The notes below the pieces were generated by a model. The model was given only the letters and a program-made list of their open reading frames with translations. It made no database searches and was not told the DNA's origin. This document shows positions 10,151-19,758 of a DNA stretch of 54,533 nucleotides, piece after piece. Every line of letters starts with the position of its first letter. Positions within the stretch are counted from its first letter, which is position 1. A program made the position numbers and the translations under genes. This DNA is from Cellulomonas sp. SG140 (lineage in GTDB: Bacteria > Actinomycetota > Actinomycetes > Actinomycetales > Cellulomonadaceae): positions 1-54,533 of the forward strand of contig NZ_JANZLA010000013.1 of NCBI RefSeq assembly GCF_025770785.1, read 5' to 3'.

Positions 10151-11497
10151 ATGGCGTCCCCGCACCGTTCGCTGTGGTGGGACCAGCTGCTCGTGGCGAA
10201 CCCGCACGAGGGGGTGCCGAGGCCGCCGCTCGACGGCGACACGACGGCCGACGTCGCCGTCGTCGGTGCCGGCCTGACGGGCCTGTGGACCGCGTACTAC
10301 CTCCAGGAGGCCGAACCCGGCCTCGACGTGCTCGTCCTCGACCAGGACGTCGCCGGAGCCGGGGCGAGCGGGCGCAGCAGCGGCTGGTGCTCGGCACGCC
10401 TCGGCGTCTCCGCCGCGGACCTGGCCCGCCTGCACGGTGCGGTGGCCGCGCGCGACCTCCGCGCCGCCATGCGGGACGCGGTGGTCGAGGTCGGGGGCGT
10501 TGCCGCAGCGGAGCACCTCACGTGCGACTTCACCTACGCGGGGACCGTGAGCCTGGCGCGCAACGGCGCGCAGCTCGCGCGGCTGCGGGCGCGCGCCGCG
10601 GAGGCGGCGGCCTGGGGCGACGAGCTCGAGCTGCTGGGGCCCGAGGAGGTCGCCGCCCACCTGGTGGCCGACGGCGTGCTGGGCGGGGCCTACACGCCGG
10701 ACTGCGCCTTCCTCCAACCGGCCGCGCTGGTGCGTCAGCTCGCCGACCTCGTCGTCTCGCGCGGCGCGAGGCTCGTCGAGCAGACCCGCGCCGTGCGCGT
10801 CTCACCGCGAGCTGTGGTGACGCTCCACGGCACGGTGCGCGCGCGGTGGGTGGTGCGTGCCGTCGAGGCCTGGTCGGCGCAGCTGCCCCGCTCCGCCCCC
10901 GACGTCGCGCCGGTGCGCACGCAGCTGGTGGCCACCGAGCCGCTGGACCAGCAGGTCTGGGACCGGATCGGCCTCCGACCCGGTGGGACCTTCGAGGACG
11001 TCGCACACCTGGCGCTCCGCGGCGGCAGAACCACGGACGGCCGGCTGGTGCTGGGTGGGCGGGCGGCAGGAGGGGCGGTCCGGCCTCTCGACGAGGTGCC
11101 GGAGCGCCTGGACGCTTCGTGGCAGCGGTTCGAGCGCGGTCTGCGCAGCCTGTTCCCGGCGGCCGACGGTGTCGCGGTGACGCACCGTTGGGGCGGGCCC
11201 GTGGGCGTCCCGCGCGACGGTCATCCGTCGGTGGGGCTCGACCCGGAGTCCGGACTCGCCTGGGCAGGCGGCTACGGGGACGACGGGGTCGCCGCCGCCA
11301 ACCTCGCCGGCCGGACGCTGGCCGACCTGGTCACGGGCGCGGACTCGCCCCTGGTCCGCCTGCCGTGGGTGGGGCACCGGTCCCCGCGCTGGACGCGCGG
11401 CCTCGTGCGCAGCGCCGAGGTGACGGCGGCCGGCTGGGCGGCTCGCCTCGCCGACGAGGCGGAGGCGCTGACAGAGCGCCGCAGCGGCGGACGCTGA
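10151..11497 (+). CDS. FAD-dependent oxidoreductase, DAO family
   Basis: A 448-aa flavoprotein. The N-terminal Rossmann dinucleotide-binding motif is VAVVGAGLTGLWTAYYL at about residue 37, with the second Gly-rich patch GAGASGRSSGWCS. The C-terminal FAD-contacting loop WAGGYGDDGVAAANLAGRTLADL closes the fold. This matches the DAO/GlpO/PuuB-like oxidase family. The substrate cannot be read from sequence and could be an amine or amino acid. It lies on the plus strand between rseP and dxr, which are often adjacent elsewhere, so it may be an insertion into that cluster. The 210-nt gap upstream (9941-10150) is shared with rseP and likely holds divergent promoters. Confidence 0.82.
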   Translation: MASPHRSLWWDQLLVANPHEGVPRPPLDGDTTADVAVVGAGLTGLWTAYYLQEAEPGLDVLVLDQDVAGAGASGRSSGWCSARLGVSAADLARLHGAVAARDLRAAMRDAVVEVGGVAAAEHLTCDFTYAGTVSLARNGAQLARLRARAAEAAAWGDELELLGPEEVAAHLVADGVLGGAYTPDCAFLQPAALVRQLADLVVSRGARLVEQTRAVRVSPRAVVTLHGTVRARWVVRAVEAWSAQLPRSAPDVAPVRTQLVATEPLDQQVWDRIGLRPGGTFEDVAHLALRGGRTTDGRLVLGGRAAGGAVRPLDEVPERLDASWQRFERGLRSLFPAADGVAVTHRWGGPVGVPRDGHPSVGLDPESGLAWAGGYGDDGVAAANLAGRTLADLVTGADSPLVRLPWVGHRSPRWTRGLVRSAEVTAAGWAARLADEAEALTERRSGGR

Positions 11498-11533
11498 CCG
11501 GCTCGAGCCCTCGTCAGGTGCGCGCCGTGTCGG

Positions 11534-12736
11534 TCACCGCTCGTCGAGCAGCTGTCGCGCACGCACGCGAGCCCACCGCTCTGCGGCGAGCACGGTCGGC
11601 AGGTCGATGCCGTCCGTCGGCGTGCCCGCGTGCTCGTCGAGCACGCGGCGCACCGTCGCGACGATGTCGAGGAACCCGATGCGGCCGGCCAGGAACGCGG
11701 CGACGCACTCCTCGTTCGCCGCGTTGTAGACCGCGGGGTGCGTCGCCGAGGCAGCCAGGGCGGCACGGGCGAGCCGCACGGCGGGGAACGCGTCCTCGTC
11801 CAGGGGCTCGAAGGTCCACGCCGTCGGGCTGGACCAGTCGCACGCGGGCACCACGCCGTCGAGCCGCTCGGGCCAGGACAGGCCGAGGGCGATCGGCAGG
11901 CGCATGTCCGGCGGCGACGCCTGGGCGACGGTCGAGCCGTCCACGAACTCGACCATGGAGTGCACGACCGACTGCGGGTGCACCACCACGGTGATGTCCT
12001 GCGCAGGCACGTCGAACAGGAGGTGCGCCTCGATCAGCTCGAGGCCCTTGTTCACCATCGTCGCGGAGTTGATCGTGACCACGGGCCCCATCGACCACGT
12101 CGGGTGCGCCAGCGCCTGCGCCGCGGTGGCGGCCTTGCGCTCGTCGAGCGTGGTCCCCCGGAACGGGCCGCCCGAGGCTGTCAGCACCAGCCGGCGGACC
12201 TCGGCGTGGGTGCCGGACCGCAGCGCCTGGGCGATCGCCGAGTGCTCCGAGTCGACCGGGACCAGCTGGTCGGCCCGACGCTGCGCCGCGCGGACCAGGG
12301 GCCCGCCCACCACCAGGGACTCCTTGTTCGCCAGCGCCAGCGTGCTGCCCGCGCCGAGCGCCGCCAGCGTCGGGCCGAGACCGACCGAGCCGGTGATGCC
12401 GTTGAGCACCACGTCGGCTCCTTCCGCGGCGACGCGCGCCGCGGCGTCGGCGCCGGTCAGCACGTGGGTGCCGGTCCCTTCGAGACGCTCGCGGACCGCC
12501 GCACCGGCCGCCTCGTCGGCCACGGCCACCACCGGGACGCGATGGGCACGCACCTGCGCCACGAGCAGCTCGACGTTCCCGCCGGCCGCGGAGAGACCCG
12601 CCACCTCGAACCGCTCGGGGAACCGGTCGATCACGTCCAGCGCCTGGGTGCCGATCGAGCCGGTGGAACCCAGCAGCACCACCGAGCGGCGCGGGCTCCC
12701 CGTCACGGCACTGCGCTCGTCCGACGCCGTGCTCAC
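11534..12736 (-). CDS. dxr: 1-deoxy-D-xylulose 5-phosphate reductoisomerase
   Basis: The second MEP-pathway enzyme. It converts DXP to MEP with NADPH. The 400-aa protein shows the NADPH loop [16 protein letters not shown], the NKESLVVGG motif, the metal/substrate region [12 protein letters not shown], the flexible loop ASGGPFRG, and [16 protein letters not shown]. Length is normal. Its start overlaps the stop of the DivIVA-domain gene by 4 nt, so it is translated as part of the rlmN-DivIVA-dxr run. Confidence 0.97.
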   Translation of the reverse strand: MSTASDERSAVTGSPRRSVVLLGSTGSIGTQALDVIDRFPERFEVAGLSAAGGNVELLVAQVRAHRVPVVAVADEAAGAAVRERLEGTGTHVLTGADAAARVAAEGADVVLNGITGSVGLGPTLAALGAGSTLALANKESLVVGGPLVRAAQRRADQLVPVDSEHSAIAQALRSGTHAEVRRLVLTASGGPFRGTTLDERKAATAAQALAHPTWSMGPVVTINSATMVNKGLELIEAHLLFDVPAQDITVVVHPQSVVHSMVEFVDGSTVAQASPPDMRLPIALGLSWPERLDGVVPACDWSSPTAWTFEPLDEDAFPAVRLARAALAASATHPAVYNAANEECVAAFLAGRIGFLDIVATVRRVLDEHAGTPTDGIDLPTVLAAERWARVRARQLLDER

Positions 12737-13287
12737 TCGACGCCGAGCAGCACCTCGACGGCGCGACCGAAGAACGCGTCGACCGAGGCCTCGTCGTACC
12801 CGTTCTTGCCGCTGCGGGAACGGAAGGTGGCGTTGCGCACCTCCGCCGCGGTGAGCGGCGCACCCGTGTCGAAGTAGGCGACCAGCCGGTGGCAGAGCTC
12901 GTCGACGTCGGCCGGCTCGTACCCCGGCTGACGGCCCTCCGGCGGCGCGAAGCGGTCACCGTCGGGACGGCCCAGCCGGCCGTACAGCGTGCGCGCCTGC
13001 TCGCCGAGGTGCGCCAGCCACGCCTCCTGCCCTCGCTGGGCGACGAAGTCGGCACGGGACCGCGCCACGAACGCCGCCTCCAGGCGGTCCAGGGCGGCGT
13101 CGACCGCCGCGGTCACGTACCCGCCGCGGATCATCGAGAACGAGACCCGGCGGACGTCCTTGCCGGACAGTCCCCCCGCGGGCCCCTGCTCGTACATCGA
13201 CCGCGCGTGCGAGAAGAACTCGTCGACCTCGTCCGGGTCGTACCCGCGCCGCACGCTGGAGACCGTGCGGAACATCCCGTCGCTCAC
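12733..13287 (-). CDS. DivIVA-domain-containing protein
   Basis: A 184-aa protein with three DivIVA-domain-like repeats ([55 protein letters not shown]). These motifs match the N-terminal lipid- and pole-binding segment of DivIVA/Wag31, but there is no long coiled coil, so it is not the main DivIVA. The GTG start at 13287 overlaps the rlmN stop (GTGA), and its own stop overlaps the dxr start. Genes of this type between rlmN and dxr are common in Micrococcales. The role is unknown and may involve division or polar localisation. Confidence 0.8.
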   Translation of the reverse strand: MSDGMFRTVSSVRRGYDPDEVDEFFSHARSMYEQGPAGGLSGKDVRRVSFSMIRGGYVTAAVDAALDRLEAAFVARSRADFVAQRGQEAWLAHLGEQARTLYGRLGRPDGDRFAPPEGRQPGYEPADVDELCHRLVAYFDTGAPLTAAEVRNATFRSRSGKNGYDEASVDAFFGRAVEVLLGVE

Positions 13288-14444
13288 CGCTCCTCCTCGC
13301 TCGCCGGCGCAAAGGCCGCCTCGTCCTCGACCGCCGCCAGCTGACCGCACGCACCGTCGATCTCGCTGCCGCGGGTGTCCCGCACCGTCGTCGGGATGCC
13401 GTGCGCGCGCAGCCGCGCGACGAACTCCGCCTCCACCGCGGGGTCGCTCGCCGTCCACCGGGAGCCCGGCACCGGGTTGAGCGGGATCGGGTTGCAGTGC
13501 ACCCACCCCTGTCCACGCGCGGCGAGCTTCTCCCCGAGCAGGTCAGCGCGCCAGGCGTGGTCGTTCACGTCGCGGATCAGCGCGTACTCGATGGACACCC
13601 GACGACCGGTCTTGTCGAAGTACCGGCGCGCGCTGTCGATCGCCTCGTCGACGCTCCACCGGGTGTTCACCGGGACGAGCTCGCTGCGCAGCTCGTCGTC
13701 CGGGGCGTGCAGCGACAGGGCCAGCGTCACCGGGATGCCCTCGTCGGCCAGCCGGTCCATCGCCGGGACGAGGCCGACGGTCGACACCGTGACGTTCCGC
13801 GCAGACAGGCCCAGCCCCTCGGGCGGTGCGGCCACCAGCAGCCGGACGGTGGCGAGCACCGAGCGGTAGTTCGCCAGCGGCTCCCCCATGCCCATGAAGA
13901 CGACGTTGCTCAGCCGCGTGGCGCCGCCCGCCACCTCGCCGTCCGCGAGGGAGCGGGCCGCGCGCCGCACCTGCTCGACGATCTCGGCCGTCGACAGGTT
14001 CCGGGTGAGGCCCAGCTGACCGGTGGCGCAGAAGGCGCACGCCAGACCGCACCCGGCCTGGCTGGAGACGCACAGCGTGGCACGGTCGGGGTACCGCATC
14101 AGCACCGACTCGACGCGGGCGCCGTCGAACAGGTGCCACAGCGTCTTGACGGTGGTCCCGCGGTCGGCGGTCAGCGTGCGCGCCGGCGTCAGCAGCGGTG
14201 GGAACAGGTCGGCGGCGAGCGTGTCCCGAGCCGCGGCCGGAAGGTCGGTCATCGCCTCCGGGTCCACGGTGAGGTGCGTGAAGTAGTGCGTCGCGAGCTG
14301 CCGGGCCCGGAACGCCGGCTGTCCGAGCGCCTGCACGGCCGCTGCGCGCTCCGACGGCGTCAGGTCGACGAAGTGACGCGGCGGCTTGCCCCGGGGACCG
14401 CGGGACGGCGAGGAGAGGTCCAGCCGGACCGGGGTGCCGGTCAT
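13284..14444 (-). CDS. rlmN: Dual-specificity RNA methyltransferase RlmN
   Basis: A radical-SAM enzyme that methylates C2 of A2503 in 23S rRNA and A37 of some tRNAs. The cluster motif CGLACAFC (CxxxCxxC) is clear. Other family signatures are [41 protein letters not shown] and the final [17 protein letters not shown] with the methyl-carrier cysteine. Length is 386 aa. It overlaps cdsA by 4 nt upstream and the DivIVA-domain gene by 4 nt downstream. Confidence 0.96.
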   Translation of the reverse strand: MTGTPVRLDLSSPSRGPRGKPPRHFVDLTPSERAAAVQALGQPAFRARQLATHYFTHLTVDPEAMTDLPAAARDTLAADLFPPLLTPARTLTADRGTTVKTLWHLFDGARVESVLMRYPDRATLCVSSQAGCGLACAFCATGQLGLTRNLSTAEIVEQVRRAARSLADGEVAGGATRLSNVVFMGMGEPLANYRSVLATVRLLVAAPPEGLGLSARNVTVSTVGLVPAMDRLADEGIPVTLALSLHAPDDELRSELVPVNTRWSVDEAIDSARRYFDKTGRRVSIEYALIRDVNDHAWRADLLGEKLAARGQGWVHCNPIPLNPVPGSRWTASDPAVEAEFVARLRAHGIPTTVRDTRGSEIDGACGQLAAVEDEAAFAPASEEER

Positions 14445-15280
14445 CGGGCCGGCACCAGCACGGCGAGCACCAGGTACACCGCCGGCGCCGTCAGCAGCAA
14501 CGAGTCGAGCCGGTCGAGAAGGCCGCCGTGGCCGGGCAGCAGGCTGCCCATGTCCTTCAGCTCGAGGTCCCGCTTCAGCATCGACTCCGACAGGTCACCG
14601 AGCGTGGCGGTGCACACCGTCGCCAGGCCCAGCAGCACCCCGACGTAGGGCTGCGCACCGAAGGCCACCTGCACGCCGACCACCCCGACCACGCAGGCCA
14701 GCACCACCGATCCGGCCAGCCCCTCCCAGCTCTTCTTCGGGCTGACGCTCGGCGCGAGCGGGTGCCGTCCCAGCAGCACGCCGACGGAGTAGCCACCGAC
14801 GTCGCTCGCCACTGCGAGCAGGACGAACACGAGCGTGCGGGCCGGCCCGTCCGGCTGGGCGAGCATCAGCATCGCGAAGCCGGCGAGGAACGGCAGGTAC
14901 GCCGCCGCGAAGGCCGCTGCCGTGGAGTCGCGCAGCGCCGGCCGGCCGGAGCCGTCGAGCACGCGCCACACCACGGCACCGCCGACGGTGAGGACGAACG
15001 CCACGATCAGGGCCTCCGGACCTGCCGTGTACGCCGACACGAGGATCCCGATCGAGCCCACGATCAGCGGGACCAGCGGCAGGTGCACGTCACGGCGGGT
15101 GAAGGCGCGCGCGAGCTCCCACATCGCCCCGCAGACCAGGATCACCGCGAGGACGCCGAAGGCCTCCTTGCGGATGAACAGGGAGGCGACCACCACGCCG
15201 AGCAGGCCGAGACCCACCGCGACCGCGACCGGCAGGTCGCGGCCCGGCGTCGGGGTGCGGGGGGCGGCGAGCTGCGACAT
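14441..15280 (-). CDS. cdsA: Phosphatidate cytidylyltransferase
   Basis: An integral membrane enzyme that makes CDP-diacylglycerol from phosphatidic acid and CTP, the entry point for anionic phospholipids. The 279-aa protein has about eight hydrophobic segments. The CdsA signature [21 protein letters not shown] sits near the C-terminus, followed by [11 protein letters not shown]. The [10 protein letters not shown] motif is also present. It overlaps frr by 1 nt upstream and rlmN by 4 nt downstream. Confidence 0.96.
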   Translation of the reverse strand: MSQLAAPRTPTPGRDLPVAVAVGLGLLGVVVASLFIRKEAFGVLAVILVCGAMWELARAFTRRDVHLPLVPLIVGSIGILVSAYTAGPEALIVAFVLTVGGAVVWRVLDGSGRPALRDSTAAAFAAAYLPFLAGFAMLMLAQPDGPARTLVFVLLAVASDVGGYSVGVLLGRHPLAPSVSPKKSWEGLAGSVVLACVVGVVGVQVAFGAQPYVGVLLGLATVCTATLGDLSESMLKRDLELKDMGSLLPGHGGLLDRLDSLLLTAPAVYLVLAVLVPAR

Positions 15281-15837
15281 CAGACCTCGAGCAGCTCGCT
15301 CTCCTTGGCCGCGAGCAGGTGGTCGATCAGCTCGACGTGCTTGCGGGTGAGGGCCTCGAGCTCCTTCTCGGCGCGGGCGACCTCGTCCTCCCCGGCCTCG
15401 CCGTCACGGGCGATCCGGTCGAGCTCTTCCTTGGCGTGCCGGCGCACGCTGCGCACCGAGACGCGGGCGTCCTCGGCCTTGGTCTTCGCGAGCTTGACGA
15501 AGTCCTTGCGGCGCTCGGCGGTCAGCGCCGGCAGCACCACGCGGATCACGCCGCCGTCGTCGGTCGGGTTCACGCCGAGGTCGGAGTCGCGGATGGCCTT
15601 CTCGATCGCGTGCATCGAGGACTTGTCGAACGGCGAGATCAGCATCGTGCGCGCCTCGGGCACGTTGAACGACGCGAGCTGCTGCAGCGGCGTCGGGCTC
15701 CCGTAGTAGTCGACCAGGATCTTGGAGAACATCGCCGCGTTCGCACGGCCGGTGCGGATCGACGAGAAGTCGTCCTTCGCGACCTCGATCGCCTTGTCCA
15801 TCTTCTCCTCGGCCTCGAGGAGGGTCTCGTCGATCAC
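15280..15837 (-). CDS. frr: Ribosome recycling factor
   Basis: With EF-G, splits post-termination ribosomes. The 185-aa protein matches RRF length and its L-shaped fold: helix 1 ([23 protein letters not shown]), the core [44 protein letters not shown] and [11 protein letters not shown]. It follows pyrH by 54 nt on the same strand and its stop overlaps the cdsA start, the usual pyrH-frr-cdsA arrangement. Confidence 0.97.
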   Translation of the reverse strand: MIDETLLEAEEKMDKAIEVAKDDFSSIRTGRANAAMFSKILVDYYGSPTPLQQLASFNVPEARTMLISPFDKSSMHAIEKAIRDSDLGVNPTDDGGVIRVVLPALTAERRKDFVKLAKTKAEDARVSVRSVRRHAKEELDRIARDGEAGEDEVARAEKELEALTRKHVELIDHLLAAKESELLEV

Positions 15838-15891
15838 GCCGAGCTCCTTCGTGCTGCGATGCGGGTGGGGACGGGGTCGTGGGCTGGGAGG

Positions 15892-16632
15892 TCAGCTCGT
15901 CGTGACGAGCGTGCCGATCCTCTCACCGTCGAGTGCGCGGGTGACGTTCCCGCGCTCCTCGAGGCCGAACACGACCATGCGGACGTCGTTGTCACGGCAC
16001 AGGGACAGAGCCGTGGCGTCCATCACCTCGAGGCCCTGGACCAGCGCCTCGGTGTAGGTCAGGTGGTCGAGCTTGCGGGCCGACGGGTCGCGACGCGGGT
16101 CGGCGCTGTAGACGCCGTCCACGCCGTTCTTGCCCATCAGCACCTCCTGACAGTGCGTCTCGAGCGCCCGCTGCACCGCCACCGTGTCCGTGGAGAAGAA
16201 CGGCATGCCCGCACCGGCGCCGAAGATCACGACTCGGCCCTTCTCGAGGTGCCGGATCGCCCGCAGCGGGATATACGGCTCGGCGACCTGGCCCATCGTG
16301 ATGGCGGTCTGCACCCGGGTGCTGACGCCGGCCTGCTCCAGGAAGTCCTGCAGGGCCAGGCAGTTCATCACGGTGCCGAGCATGCCCATGTAGTCAGCAC
16401 GCGCCCGGTCCATGCCGTTCTGCGCCAGCTCGGCCCCGCGGAAGAAGTTGCCGCCGCCGACGACGATCGCCACCTGGACGCCGTTGCGCACCGCCGCCGC
16501 GATCTCGTCCGCGATGCGCCGCACCACGTCCGCAGCGAGGCCGACGCTCCCGCCGCCGAACGACTCTCCGGAGAGCTTGAGCAGCACCCGCCGGGTCCAC
16601 TTGTCGGAGCGATCCTTGCCCTGCGGGCTCAC
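15892..16632 (-). CDS. pyrH: Uridylate kinase
   Basis: Phosphorylates UMP to UDP and belongs to the amino-acid kinase fold. Motifs are [15 protein letters not shown] at the N-terminus, [13 protein letters not shown], and the nucleotide-binding region [14 protein letters not shown]. The GTG at 16632 has GGAGGACAT just upstream and gives 246 aa, so I choose it over the long upstream open frame that runs into tsf. It lies about 100 nt downstream of tsf behind a strong hairpin. Confidence 0.96.
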   Translation of the reverse strand: MSPQGKDRSDKWTRRVLLKLSGESFGGGSVGLAADVVRRIADEIAAAVRNGVQVAIVVGGGNFFRGAELAQNGMDRARADYMGMLGTVMNCLALQDFLEQAGVSTRVQTAITMGQVAEPYIPLRAIRHLEKGRVVIFGAGAGMPFFSTDTVAVQRALETHCQEVLMGKNGVDGVYSADPRRDPSARKLDHLTYTEALVQGLEVMDATALSLCRDNDVRMVVFGLEERGNVTRALDGERIGTLVTTS

Positions 16633-16683
16633 ATGTCCTCCACTGGTGGCCGGTCCGCCCGGGTGCGGCGGGGTGATGCTGAC

Positions 16684-16724
16684 GTGCCGGTGACCGGGCC
16701 CCGAAGGGCACCGGTCACCGGCAC
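16684..16724. terminator. Perfect 14-bp inverted repeat after tsf
   Basis: GTGCCGGTGACCGG (16684-16697) and CCGGTCACCGGCAC (16711-16724) are exact reverse complements with a 13-nt loop. The hairpin lies just after the tsf stop (16733) and before pyrH (start 16632). No U-tract is evident. It probably terminates or attenuates rpsB-tsf transcription before pyrH. Confidence 0.8.
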
Positions 16725-16732
16725 GGTGGTGC

Positions 16733-17578
16733 TCAGGCGCCGACGCGGAACCGCGCGAAGCCGGTGACCGTGCCACCGACCTCGGCGAGGACCTGGCCGA
16801 CGGACTTCTTGGCGTCGCGCGCGAACGCCTGGTCCACCAGGACGTTCTCCTTGAAGAAGCCGACGAGGCGGCCCTCGACGATCTTCGGCAGGGCAGCCTC
16901 GGGCTTGCCCTCGCCACGCGCCGTCTCCTCGGCGATGTGCCGCTCGCTCGCGACGACGTCCGCGGGGACGTCCTCACGGGTGAGGTAGGTCGGCGAGTAC
17001 GCCGCGATGTGCGTCGCGATGTCGCGGGCGACGGAGGCGCCGGCCGCGTCCGTGGCGACCAGCACGCCGACCTGCGGGGGAAGGTCCTTGTTGACCTTGT
17101 GCAGGTAGACCTCGACGTGCTCGCCGGCCAGGCGGGCGAGCCGCCGGACGACGATCTTCTCGCCGATGGTCGCCGCGATGTCGTCGACCACGGACTGCAC
17201 CGGGACGCCGTCCGAGTCGGCGGCGAGCAGCGCGTCGGCGTCACGGGCGCCGGAGGCGACCGCCGCCGCGAGCACGCGGTCCGCGAAGGAGATGAAGGTC
17301 TGGTTCTTGGCGACGAAGTCCGTCTCCGAGTTGACCTCGAGCAGCACCGCGCTCTGACCCTCGCCGTCGGCCGTCGGGCCGACCCACGCGGTCACCAGGC
17401 CGTCGGAGGCCGAGCGACCCTCACGCTTGCCGATGCCCTTCAGGCCCTTGACGCGGATGATCTCCAGCGCCTTCTCCGAGTCGCCGTCCGCCTCGTCGAG
17501 CGCCTTCTTGACGTCGAGCATGCCGGCGCCCGTCTTCTCGCGGAGCGCCTTGATGTCAGCGACCGAGTAGTTCGCCAT
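16733..17578 (-). CDS. tsf: Elongation factor Ts
   Basis: The nucleotide exchange factor for EF-Tu. The 281-aa protein starts [20 protein letters not shown], with the conserved [12 protein letters not shown] helix. The core motif [15 protein letters not shown] and the C-terminal module with the coiled-coil region ([26 protein letters not shown]) follow. It lies 35 nt downstream of rpsB on the same strand, the universal rpsB-tsf pair. Confidence 0.97.
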   Translation of the reverse strand: MANYSVADIKALREKTGAGMLDVKKALDEADGDSEKALEIIRVKGLKGIGKREGRSASDGLVTAWVGPTADGEGQSAVLLEVNSETDFVAKNQTFISFADRVLAAAVASGARDADALLAADSDGVPVQSVVDDIAATIGEKIVVRRLARLAGEHVEVYLHKVNKDLPPQVGVLVATDAAGASVARDIATHIAAYSPTYLTREDVPADVVASERHIAEETARGEGKPEAALPKIVEGRLVGFFKENVLVDQAFARDAKKSVGQVLAEVGGTVTGFARFRVGA

Positions 17579-17613
17579 CAGTGGTTCCTGTCCTCGTTGC
17601 TCGTGGTGGGTGC

Positions 17614-18558
17614 TCAGGCCTCGGCCGGCGCGTCCGTGCCGGGCTCGTCGGCGGCGGGCGCCTCGGCCTCGGGGGCCTCGGCGGCCGGGGTCTCCGCGAC
17701 CTGCTCGGCGACCTCCTCGACGGCCTCGGCGACCTCGGGCTGAGCGGCCGGCGTCACGTCGGCGGCGGCCAGGTCGGCCTCGGCACCGGCGAGCAGCTCG
17801 CGCTCCCACTCGGCCAGCGGCTCGGGCTCGACGGTGCCGGCGCCCTCGGCGGCAGCAGGCGCGCCGGAGTGACGCTTGAGCAGACCGTCGGCGACCGCGT
17901 CGGCGATCACGCGGGTCAGCAGCTGGACGGCACGGATCGCGTCGTCGTTGCCCGGGATCGGGTAGTCGACCTGGTCGGGGTCGCAGTTGGTGTCCAGGAT
18001 CGCGACGACCGGGATGCCCAGCTTGCGGGCCTCGTCGACGGCGAGGTGCTCCTTGTTGGTGTCCACGATCCACACCGCGGACGGCACCTTGGCCATGTCG
18101 CGGATGCCGCCGAGGGTCTTGGAGAGCTTGTCCTTCTCGCGACGCAGGACGAGCAGCTCCTTCTTCGTCAGGCCGGAGGCCGCGACGTCGTCGAAGTCGA
18201 TCTGCTCGAGCTCCTTGAGGCGCTGCAGGCGCTTGTGCACCGTGGAGAAGTTGGTCAGCATGCCGCCCAGCCAGCGCTGGTTGACGTAGGGCATGCCCAC
18301 GCGGGCGGCCTGCTCGGCGACGGGCTCCTGCGCCTGCTTCTTGGTGCCGACGAACAGCACGGTGCCACCGTGCGCGACGGTCTGGCTGACGAAGTCGTAC
18401 GCGCTGTCGATGAAGGTCAGCGACTGCTGCAGGTCGACGATGTAGATGCCGTTGCGCTCGGTGAAGATGAAGCGCTTCATCTTGGGGTTCCAGCGGCGGG
18501 TCTGGTGCCCGAAGTGGACACCGCTCTCCAGCAGCTGGCGCATGGTCACGACGGCCAT
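17614..18558 (-). CDS. rpsB: 30S ribosomal protein S2 (uS2) with acidic Ala/Glu-rich tail
   Basis: A ribosomal small-subunit protein. The S2 signatures are [20 protein letters not shown] near the start, and later [12 protein letters not shown] and [28 protein letters not shown]. Residues from about 245 to the end form an Ala/Glu/Pro-rich acidic tail of about 70 residues, a common actinobacterial extension. The total of 314 aa is long compared with E. coli S2 (about 240). It is the first gene of the rpsB-tsf operon. Confidence 0.97.
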   Translation of the reverse strand: MAVVTMRQLLESGVHFGHQTRRWNPKMKRFIFTERNGIYIVDLQQSLTFIDSAYDFVSQTVAHGGTVLFVGTKKQAQEPVAEQAARVGMPYVNQRWLGGMLTNFSTVHKRLQRLKELEQIDFDDVAASGLTKKELLVLRREKDKLSKTLGGIRDMAKVPSAVWIVDTNKEHLAVDEARKLGIPVVAILDTNCDPDQVDYPIPGNDDAIRAVQLLTRVIADAVADGLLKRHSGAPAAAEGAGTVEPEPLAEWERELLAGAEADLAAADVTPAAQPEVAEAVEEVAEQVAETPAAEAPEAEAPAADEPGTDAPAEA

Positions 18559-19019
18559 GGCACGGTCCTTCCGGCGCTCGCACAGGGCGCGCGCACTCGT
18601 GCGGGGCCCGTCCAGGACGGGCGCACCGCGGCTCGGTTGTCGGCCCCGACCGGTCGGTCGGTGCCCCTGGCGCCAGCCGGTGCACCGCGCCGGGCGTGGC
18701 CCGGACCGCTGCGATGCTCGGCCCCGCCCGTGGCGACCCGAGGGCCGTGCGAGCGGGAGTTGACGCGCGAAGTCGACCGGTACGGACCGGTCGCCGGGGC
18801 AATGCTACCGGATCGGCACCTGGGCCAGGGCCTGCGACGGGGCGGGCCACCGACCAAGGGCAGACCGCGGGCACCGGCAGGGGCCGCCGCGGACGCCGCG
18901 CGGCGAGCGGTCCGGGGCTCGGTCCGCTCGAGCGACCACAGCCCCGTCCGGATGCCGGTGCGGCACCACCACCGACGTGGAGAACGTCGACCCGGTCGAC
19001 GGCCCGCTCGACTCCTCCC
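18559..19019. other. Non-coding gap between divergent rpsB and M23 peptidase gene
   Basis: About 460 nt without a convincing gene. It must hold the rpsB promoter and leader (minus strand) and the peptidase promoter (plus strand). On the plus strand a TTGACG at about 18759 resembles a -35 element but lacks a good -10 at standard spacing. On the minus strand a TAGCAT at about 18804-18809 resembles a -10. Neither is strong enough to call as a promoter. Confidence 0.4.
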
Positions 19020-19664
19020 GTGCGGTCCTCTGCTGCCCCAGCTCTCCAGGGCCCGACGACGTCCTCCCCCGTCACCCGTGGGCGTCCGGCCCGTCGTGCA
19101 CGAGCCGTGGCCAGGCTCGGTGCCACAACGGCGCTCCTCGTCGGGACCCTCGCCGCCACCGCGGCACCGAGCGCGTCCGTCTCAGCGGACGCCACCGGCG
19201 CCGGCGCACCGAGCGGCACGCACCCGTCCGCGGAGCCGGTGGTGGTCTACCGGGCTCCCGTCCCGGGAACCCCCTCGTTCGCGCACCCCTTCCGAGCCCC
19301 CGCACAGCGGTGGTCCGCCGGCCACCGGGGCGTTGACCTGTGGCTGCGCGACGGCCTGCCCGTCCTGGCGCCGGCCGCCGGCACGGTGACGTTCGCCGGC
19401 ACGGTCGTGGACCGAGGCGTGGTGTCGGTGCTCCACGCCGACGGACGGCGGAGCAGCGTGGAGCCGGTGGTGGCTGCCGTGGTCGTCGGCCAGCAGGTGG
19501 GCGCCGGTGACGTCCTGGGGACCCTCGACGGGTCCGGCGGCCACTGCGCACCCCGCACCTGCGTGCACTGGGGTCTGCGTGACGGTGAGCGCTACCTGGA
19601 CCCGATGACGATGCTGCCAGGCGGCGGGTCGATCGTGCTCCTCCCGGTGGAACCCACCGGGTGA
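19020..19664 (+). CDS. Secreted M23-family (LytM-like) peptidase
   Basis: A predicted exported peptidoglycan hydrolase. From the GTG at 19020 (uncertain; a GTG near 19107 is possible) an Arg-rich n-region leads to a hydrophobic signal segment GATTALLVGTLAATAAPSAS. The M23 domain follows: HRGVDLWLRDGLPVLAPAAGTV holds the zinc ligands His and Asp, and VHWGLRDGERYLDP holds the last His. The first His of the usual HxH motif is Cys here (CVH). The protein is about 214 aa. It lies beside rpsB, as in other Actinobacteria (Rv2891-like). It may be an active hydrolase or a degenerate regulator. Confidence 0.82.
   Translation: MRSSAAPALQGPTTSSPVTRGRPARRARAVARLGATTALLVGTLAATAAPSASVSADATGAGAPSGTHPSAEPVVVYRAPVPGTPSFAHPFRAPAQRWSAGHRGVDLWLRDGLPVLAPAAGTVTFAGTVVDRGVVSVLHADGRRSSVEPVVAAVVVGQQVGAGDVLGTLDGSGGHCAPRTCVHWGLRDGERYLDPMTMLPGGGSIVLLPVEPTG
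19643..19661. terminator. Hairpin overlapping the 3' end of the M23 gene
   Basis: An 8-bp stem CCCGGTGG / CCACCGGG with a 3-nt loop spans the last codons of the M23 peptidase gene. It lies between this plus-strand gene and the converging sigma factor gene, so it may terminate transcription from either side. There is no U-tract. Confidence 0.5.
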
Positions 19665-19701
19665 GGACGGCGTTCGATCGGGCTCGTCCCGACCGCGTCG
19701 C

Positions 19702-19758
19702 GCGTCCGCGGGCGCGTCAGGCGTCCGCGGGCACGTCTGGCGTGCTCCGCCTCGTCAG
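19702..19758. repeat. Three tandem 19-bp units between convergent genes
   Basis: Units at 19702-19720 and 19721-19739 match at 17 of 19 positions and begin GCGTCCGCGGGC. A third, more diverged unit occupies 19740-19758 and reaches into the 3' end of the sigma factor gene. This is a minisatellite-like repeat in the M23/sigma intergenic region. Function, if any, is unknown. Confidence 0.6.
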
